Positions 38,282-42,221 of a stretch of DNA of 42,221 nucleotides are shown in pieces. The first letter of the stretch is position 1. The number at the start of each line of letters is the position of its first letter. The notes beneath the pieces are model-generated. The model did no database searches. It worked only from the letters and a program-made list of their open reading frames with translations, and was not told the origin of the DNA. Source of the stretch: an uncultured Clostridia bacterium (lineage in GTDB: Bacteria; Bacillota; Clostridia; Lachnospirales; CAMVHY01); NCBI GenBank assembly GCA_947427385.1, contig CANEHT010000010.1, positions 1 through 42,221 of the forward strand, given 5' to 3'. The translations under genes were made by a program, and so were the position numbers.

Positions 38282-38863
38282 ATGAGCCTCGTTCCTTATG
38301 TAATTGAACAAACTAATCGTGGTGAACGCTCTTATGATATCTTTTCTCGTCTATTAAAAGACCGCATAATATTTTTGGGCGAAGAAGTAAATGATGTAAC
38401 GGCAAGTCTTGTTGTCGCACAATTATTATTTTTAGAGGCTGAGGACCAAGATAAAGATATAAATTTATATATAAATAGTCCCGGTGGTTCAGTTTCAGCT
38501 GGCTTCGCAATTTATGACACTATGCAATTTATTAAATCTGATGTTTCTACAATTTGTGTTGGTTTGGCCGCAAGTATGGGTGCATTTTTATTGGCAGGTG
38601 GCGCAAAAGGTAAACGTTATGCTTTACCGAATGCGGAAATTATGATTCATCAGCCATTGGGTGGCGCACAAGGTCAAGCTACTGATATTCAAATACAAGC
38701 AAATCAGATATTAAAAATAAAAAAGAAATTGAATACGATACTTTCTGAGAATACTGGTCAGCCGTATGATTTAGTTTGTCAAGATACTGAACGTGATAAT
38801 TATATGACAGCGGAAGAAGCAAAAGCTTACGGACTTATTGATGATGTTATAAAAAGAAATTAA
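38282..38863 (+). CDS. clpP: ATP-dependent Clp protease proteolytic subunit
   Basis: Serine protease tetradecamer that degrades proteins fed by ClpX. The 193 residues carry the catalytic triad Ser98 ([10 protein letters not shown]), His123 (MIHQPLGG) and Asp172 (DTERDNYM), with the start [24 protein letters not shown]. Lies 18 bp after tig and 12 bp before clpX. ATG behind GGAGGG. Confidence 0.98.
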   Translation: MSLVPYVIEQTNRGERSYDIFSRLLKDRIIFLGEEVNDVTASLVVAQLLFLEAEDQDKDINLYINSPGGSVSAGFAIYDTMQFIKSDVSTICVGLAASMGAFLLAGGAKGKRYALPNAEIMIHQPLGGAQGQATDIQIQANQILKIKKKLNTILSENTGQPYDLVCQDTERDNYMTAEEAKAYGLIDDVIKRN

Positions 38864-38875
38864 AGGAGTTTTATA

Positions 38876-40162
38876 ATGTTCAAAGATTCTCAGGAACAAC
38901 CGTGCTGTTCATTTTGTGGCAAAACGCAGGCACAAGTTCGAAAAATTATTGTCGGCCCCAATGCGTATATATGTGATGAATGTGTTGAGATGTGCGTTGA
39001 CATAATAAATGAAAGTTGTCCGCCGTCACAAATTTTTGAAAAAGAATCTGGTTTGCCAAAGCCTGTACAAATATCAAAAATTTTGGATGAATATGTGATT
39101 GGACAAGATGATGCAAAAAAAATTTTGGCTGTCGCTGTCTACAATCATTACAAAAAAATTTTGCTCCAAGATTTGAATAATGAAATCGAAATTGATAAGA
39201 GTAATATTTTAATGATTGGGCCGACTGGCGTTGGTAAAACTTTGCTTGCACAAACTTTAGCCAGACTTCTTGATGTTCCGTTTGCAATTGCTGATGCAAC
39301 TACTTTGACTGAAGCAGGTTATGTTGGCGAAGATGTCGAAAACATTTTGCTTAAACTTATTCAAGCTGCAAATTATAATATTGAAAAAGCACAGCAAGGT
39401 GTAATTTATATTGATGAAATTGATAAAATTGCTCGAAAATCTGAAAATCCTTCGATTACGCGTGATGTAAGTGGTGAAGGGGTTCAGCAAAGTTTATTGA
39501 AAATATTAGAAGGAACTGTTGCATCTGTTCCGCCACAAGGTGGACGCAAGCATCCGCATCAAGAATTGATTCAAATTGATACCAAAAATATTTTGTTTAT
39601 TTGCGGCGGTTCGTTCAGCGGAATTGAAAAAATAATTAATGAACGTTTGAATAAAAAATCTATCGGTTTTTCTAATGAATATTTTGAAAAAAATAGTGAT
39701 GTGTCGGAAACTTTAAAAAATGTAACGGCCGAAGATTTGTATAAATTCGGTTTCATTCCTGAATTCGTTGGTCGTTTGCCAATAATGGCGACGTTGGATA
39801 ATTTGGATAAAAATGCGTTGATAAAAATTTTAACTGAACCTAAAAATGCGTTGGTAAAACAATATAAATATTTGTTTGAGTTGGATAATGTGATTTTGGA
39901 ATTTACTGATGCCGCACTTGAAAAAATTGCTGCTACGGCGCTTGAAAGTAAAACTGGAGCGCGTGGTCTTCGGAGTATTATTGAAAGTTTTATGACTTCA
40001 ATTATGTATGATATTCCAAACAATTCGACGATAGAGCGTTGCATAATCACGGAAGAAACAGTTGATAAAACATCTGGCCCCGAATTTATTTATAATGCAA
40101 ATCGAAAAACGATACCGATTATCAGGCATGCACATAAATTAAATAAATTTAAGGCGTCATAA
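38876..40162 (+). CDS. clpX: ATP-dependent Clp protease ATP-binding subunit ClpX
   Basis: AAA+ unfoldase that delivers substrates to ClpP. The 428-residue protein has the N-terminal zinc-binding domain (Cys11, Cys14, Cys33, Cys36), Walker A GPTGVGKT, Walker [13 protein letters not shown], the RKHPHQE loop, the ClpP-binding IGFS region and the sensor-2 GARGLRSI. Full length, ATG behind AAAGGAG. A clear terminator follows. Confidence 0.98.
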   Translation: MFKDSQEQPCCSFCGKTQAQVRKIIVGPNAYICDECVEMCVDIINESCPPSQIFEKESGLPKPVQISKILDEYVIGQDDAKKILAVAVYNHYKKILLQDLNNEIEIDKSNILMIGPTGVGKTLLAQTLARLLDVPFAIADATTLTEAGYVGEDVENILLKLIQAANYNIEKAQQGVIYIDEIDKIARKSENPSITRDVSGEGVQQSLLKILEGTVASVPPQGGRKHPHQELIQIDTKNILFICGGSFSGIEKIINERLNKKSIGFSNEYFEKNSDVSETLKNVTAEDLYKFGFIPEFVGRLPIMATLDNLDKNALIKILTEPKNALVKQYKYLFELDNVILEFTDAALEKIAATALESKTGARGLRSIIESFMTSIMYDIPNNSTIERCIITEETVDKTSGPEFIYNANRKTIPIIRHAHKLNKFKAS

Positions 40163-40189
40163 AAATCTGGGGATAACTCAGATTTTTTT
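40161..40189 (+). terminator. clpX terminator
   Basis: AAAAATCTGGG (40161-40171) pairs with CTCAGATTTTT (40177-40187; one G-T pair) around GATAA, with the T-run extending to 40189. Confidence 0.85.
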
Positions 40190-40213
40190 ATAAATAAAAA
40201 AAGAGGAATTATT

Positions 40214-41443
40214 GTGTTGAAAAATAAAATAGAGTTGCTATCACCGGCCGGTGATTTCGAAAAATTAAAATTTGCATTGAATTATGGTGCAGATGCTGTA
40301 TATCTTGGTGGACAAAATTTTAGTTTGCGTGCTAACTCCACAAATTTTAATGAAGATGAATTGAAAATTGCTATTGATTATGTTCATGAACGTGGTAAAA
40401 AAATTTATTTTACCGCGAATATTTTTGCGCACAATAACGATATTGATGAGTTAAAAAATTATTTGCCAAGCTTGAAAAACGTTGATGCAATAATTATATC
40501 TGATCCGGGAATTTTTCTTTTGGTTAAAGAAATTTTACCACATGTCGATATCCATGTAAGCACGCAAGCTAACATTACAAATTATAAAGCTGCGCAATTT
40601 TGGATTGAACTTGGCGCAAAGCGAATTATTTTGGCGCGCGAGTTATCATTTGACGAAATAAAAAAGATTCATCAAATGAATCCACAGGTTGAGTTGGAAG
40701 CTTTCGTGCATGGTGCAATGTGTATTTCGTATTCGGGCAGATGTTTGCTCAGCAATTTTTTGTCAGGGCGCGACGCAAATCATGGTGATTGTGCGCAGGC
40801 TTGTCGTTGGAAATATAGTTTGGTTGAGCAAAATCGTCCAAATGAATTTTGGTCGATTGAAGAAAATCAAAACGGAACTTTCATTTTGAATTCAAAAGAT
40901 TTGTGTATGATAAATTATTTGGACAAAATTTTTGATTGTGGCGTTACAAGTTTAAAGATTGAAGGTCGCATGAAATCAATTTATTATGTTGCAGCAGTAA
41001 CGAAAATTTATCGCGAAGCAATTGATGATTATTTTAATGACAAAAATATTTATCATGCCAAAAAAGAATATTATTTGGAAGAGTTAGAAAAAGTTAGTCA
41101 TCGACATTATTCCAATGGTTTTTATTTTGGCCGGCAGCCGAATGAAATTTATCAAAGTAGTTCGTACATAAAAAGTTATGATTTTGTAGGAATTATAAAA
41201 GATTTTGACACAAAAACTTCTTTTGCTACAATTGAGCAACGTAATAAAATTCAAGTTGGCGATGAGTTGGAAGTTTTATCAAAAACAAAAAACTTTTCGT
41301 TTAAAGTTACACAAATGTATGATGAAAATAATGAAGAAATATTTTCAGCAGCGTACGCGCAACAAATTATAAAAATTAAATTGCCGTATGCTGTTGAAAA
41401 AATGGATTTGTTACGTAAAAAAAAATTGCCCGCTGAAAATTAA
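40214..41443 (+). CDS. Peptidase U32 family protein (tRNA hydroxylation TrhP-like)
   Basis: Members of this family (TrhP/YegQ and relatives) take part in prephenate-dependent hydroxylation of tRNA uridine-34; the peptidase label is historical. The 409-residue protein has the N-terminal barrel start ELLSPAGDFEKLKFALNYGADAVYLGG, the U32 signature EAFVHGAMCISYSGRCLLSN followed by GRDANHGDCAQACRW with conserved Cys, and SLKIEGRMKSIYYVA. The C-terminal beta domain is present. GTG at 40214 follows AGAGG at 7 nt. It lies between two terminators, so it is probably transcribed from read-through or a weak promoter. Confidence 0.9.
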   Translation: MLKNKIELLSPAGDFEKLKFALNYGADAVYLGGQNFSLRANSTNFNEDELKIAIDYVHERGKKIYFTANIFAHNNDIDELKNYLPSLKNVDAIIISDPGIFLLVKEILPHVDIHVSTQANITNYKAAQFWIELGAKRIILARELSFDEIKKIHQMNPQVELEAFVHGAMCISYSGRCLLSNFLSGRDANHGDCAQACRWKYSLVEQNRPNEFWSIEENQNGTFILNSKDLCMINYLDKIFDCGVTSLKIEGRMKSIYYVAAVTKIYREAIDDYFNDKNIYHAKKEYYLEELEKVSHRHYSNGFYFGRQPNEIYQSSSYIKSYDFVGIIKDFDTKTSFATIEQRNKIQVGDELEVLSKTKNFSFKVTQMYDENNEEIFSAAYAQQIIKIKLPYAVEKMDLLRKKKLPAEN

Positions 41444-41461
41444 ATTCATTTTAATAAAGAT

Positions 41462-41488
41462 TAATCCGTGTGAACGGATTATTTTTTT
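41462..41488 (+). terminator. Terminator after the U32-family gene
   Basis: TAATCCGT (41462-41469) pairs with ACGGATTA (41474-41481) around GTGA, followed by seven T. Confidence 0.9.
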
Positions 41489-41498
41489 AGAAAAATAT

Positions 41499-41527
41499 TT
41501 GTAAAAATGAAATTTATATTTTATAAT
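41499..41527 (+). promoter_or_regulatory. Promoter of the right-edge membrane protein gene
   Basis: TTGTAA (41499-41504), a 17-bp spacer and TATAAT (41522-41527). A second TATAAT at 41533-41538 may give an alternative start. Confidence 0.6.
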
Positions 41528-41581
41528 AAAAGTATAATTCAACTTCGAATAATAAAAAATTTCAAAGAGGGGGTTTATACT

Positions 41582-42221
41582 ATGGAAAAAGAAAATGAAA
41601 ATACAAGTGAAAAGTCCCCAAAAGGTTTCTTTGCTAATCTTTCTGATAAATTTTGGAAAAATATAAGAAGCAATCGTTTTTTTGAGAATATGTTTTGTGG
41701 AATTATTTATTCTATAATCGCGGTATTAATAGCTGGATTAACTTTTGGTCTTGGAACGGTTTCAATCGCATCTTCCATTTTTTTAGGTTTTTTTACAGGT
41801 AGAGCTATTGATGCATTTGTTAGTGCTGGCAAGGTTAAAATGAGTTTTTTGGATTCATCAAAAGATACATTTATTTTCGCATTTTTAATTGCTTCTATAT
41901 TTACATTAGCAACTGTGTTAATAGGTACATTAACTTTTGGTTTTGGGCTTATTCCTTTAGGAATTTTTGCCGCTACTTCTTTAACTACTGCATTAGGAAC
42001 AATTGCGTTTTTTAAATTAAATCAGTCACTTTTTTATTATTCAGATTACAAGAGAGAATTGCGGAGTAAGGCACAAGAAGAATTGATGAAACCAAGTCAA
42101 GTTTATAAACCTATTATTGATGAAGATGAAAAAGATGTTTCAACTTCAATAGATGATCTAGCAAAACCAAATAATTTAGAAGAACAGCAACAAGAAAATA
42201 ACGAACCAAATTTTCATGAAT
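41582..42221 (+). CDS. Unrecognised membrane protein (3' end missing)
   Basis: I translated this frame directly: ATG at 41582 behind AAAGAGGGGG, open for 213 codons to the edge. A polar N-terminus (MEKENENTSEKSPKG) leads to a hydrophobic region with four likely membrane segments in two similar halves: GIIYSIIAVLIAGLTFGLGTVSIASSIFLGFFTG and, later, FIFAFLIASIFTLATVLIGTLTFGFGLIPLGIFAATSLTTALG. The halves share the pattern Leu-Thr-Phe-Gly-x-Gly, suggesting an internal duplication. The C-terminal part is a long charged tail rich in Glu, Gln and Asn. I do not recognise the family. Confidence 0.8.
   Translation, partial: MEKENENTSEKSPKGFFANLSDKFWKNIRSNRFFENMFCGIIYSIIAVLIAGLTFGLGTVSIASSIFLGFFTGRAIDAFVSAGKVKMSFLDSSKDTFIFAFLIASIFTLATVLIGTLTFGFGLIPLGIFAATSLTTALGTIAFFKLNQSLFYYSDYKRELRSKAQEELMKPSQVYKPIIDEDEKDVSTSIDDLAKPNNLEEQQQENNEPNFHE

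Overview
The window is about 42 kb of AT-rich DNA (roughly 30% G+C by eye) from a member of the Bacillota. Lineage clues are a DnaD-type primosome protein beside a DnaC/DnaI-like helicase loader, long-form HPF, CwlD, WhiA, RapZ, ComEA, S-layer-homology (SLH) anchoring, a large SRP RNA with an Alu domain, and AGGAGG ribosome sites with canonical sigma-A promoters. SLH proteins together with an A/V-type ATPase would fit an anaerobe, perhaps a Negativicutes or clostridial gut or rumen bacterium. I cannot fix the lineage more closely. TTG start codons are very common here, and obg appears to start with ATT.

Layout. (1) 1-1535, minus: a large secreted DUF6273 protein that runs off the left edge. 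Its promoter sits between perfect 20-bp inverted repeats. (2) 1882-1996: a cluster of palindromes. (3) 2071-10318, plus: ppdK with its own terminator, then rsmH-ftsL-pbp-dnaD-dnaC. (4) 14891-10311, minus: comEA, a lysine-rich protein, a LysM membrane protein, hpf, obg, cwlD. (5) 14988-16283, plus: a D,D-carboxypeptidase. (6) 28414-16290, minus: a very tight gene string, V/A-ATPase H-C-I-K-F-E-A-B-D, then a GLUG/SLH surface protein, rplI and dnaB. (7) 30698-28473, minus: SRP RNA, a membrane protein and an AI-2E family exporter. (8) 31428-30787, minus: a cyclophilin lipoprotein. (9) 31524-41443, plus: phosphoglucomutase, rapZ, whiA, a YycI-like protein, serS, tig, clpP, clpX and a U32-family protein. 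(10) 41582 to the right edge, plus: an unrecognised membrane protein, incomplete.

Most of the window is core housekeeping: central carbon metabolism, division and wall synthesis, replication initiation, translation, protein folding and turnover, and ion-motive force. The unusual material is regulatory or positional. The strongest candidate for something new is the possible invertible promoter driving the DUF6273 surface protein. Next come the ATT start of obg, a hairpin that masks the cwlD ribosome site, and an SLH surface protein wedged between the ATPase genes and rplI-dnaB. No recombinase, transposase, CRISPR array, tRNA or rRNA was found.
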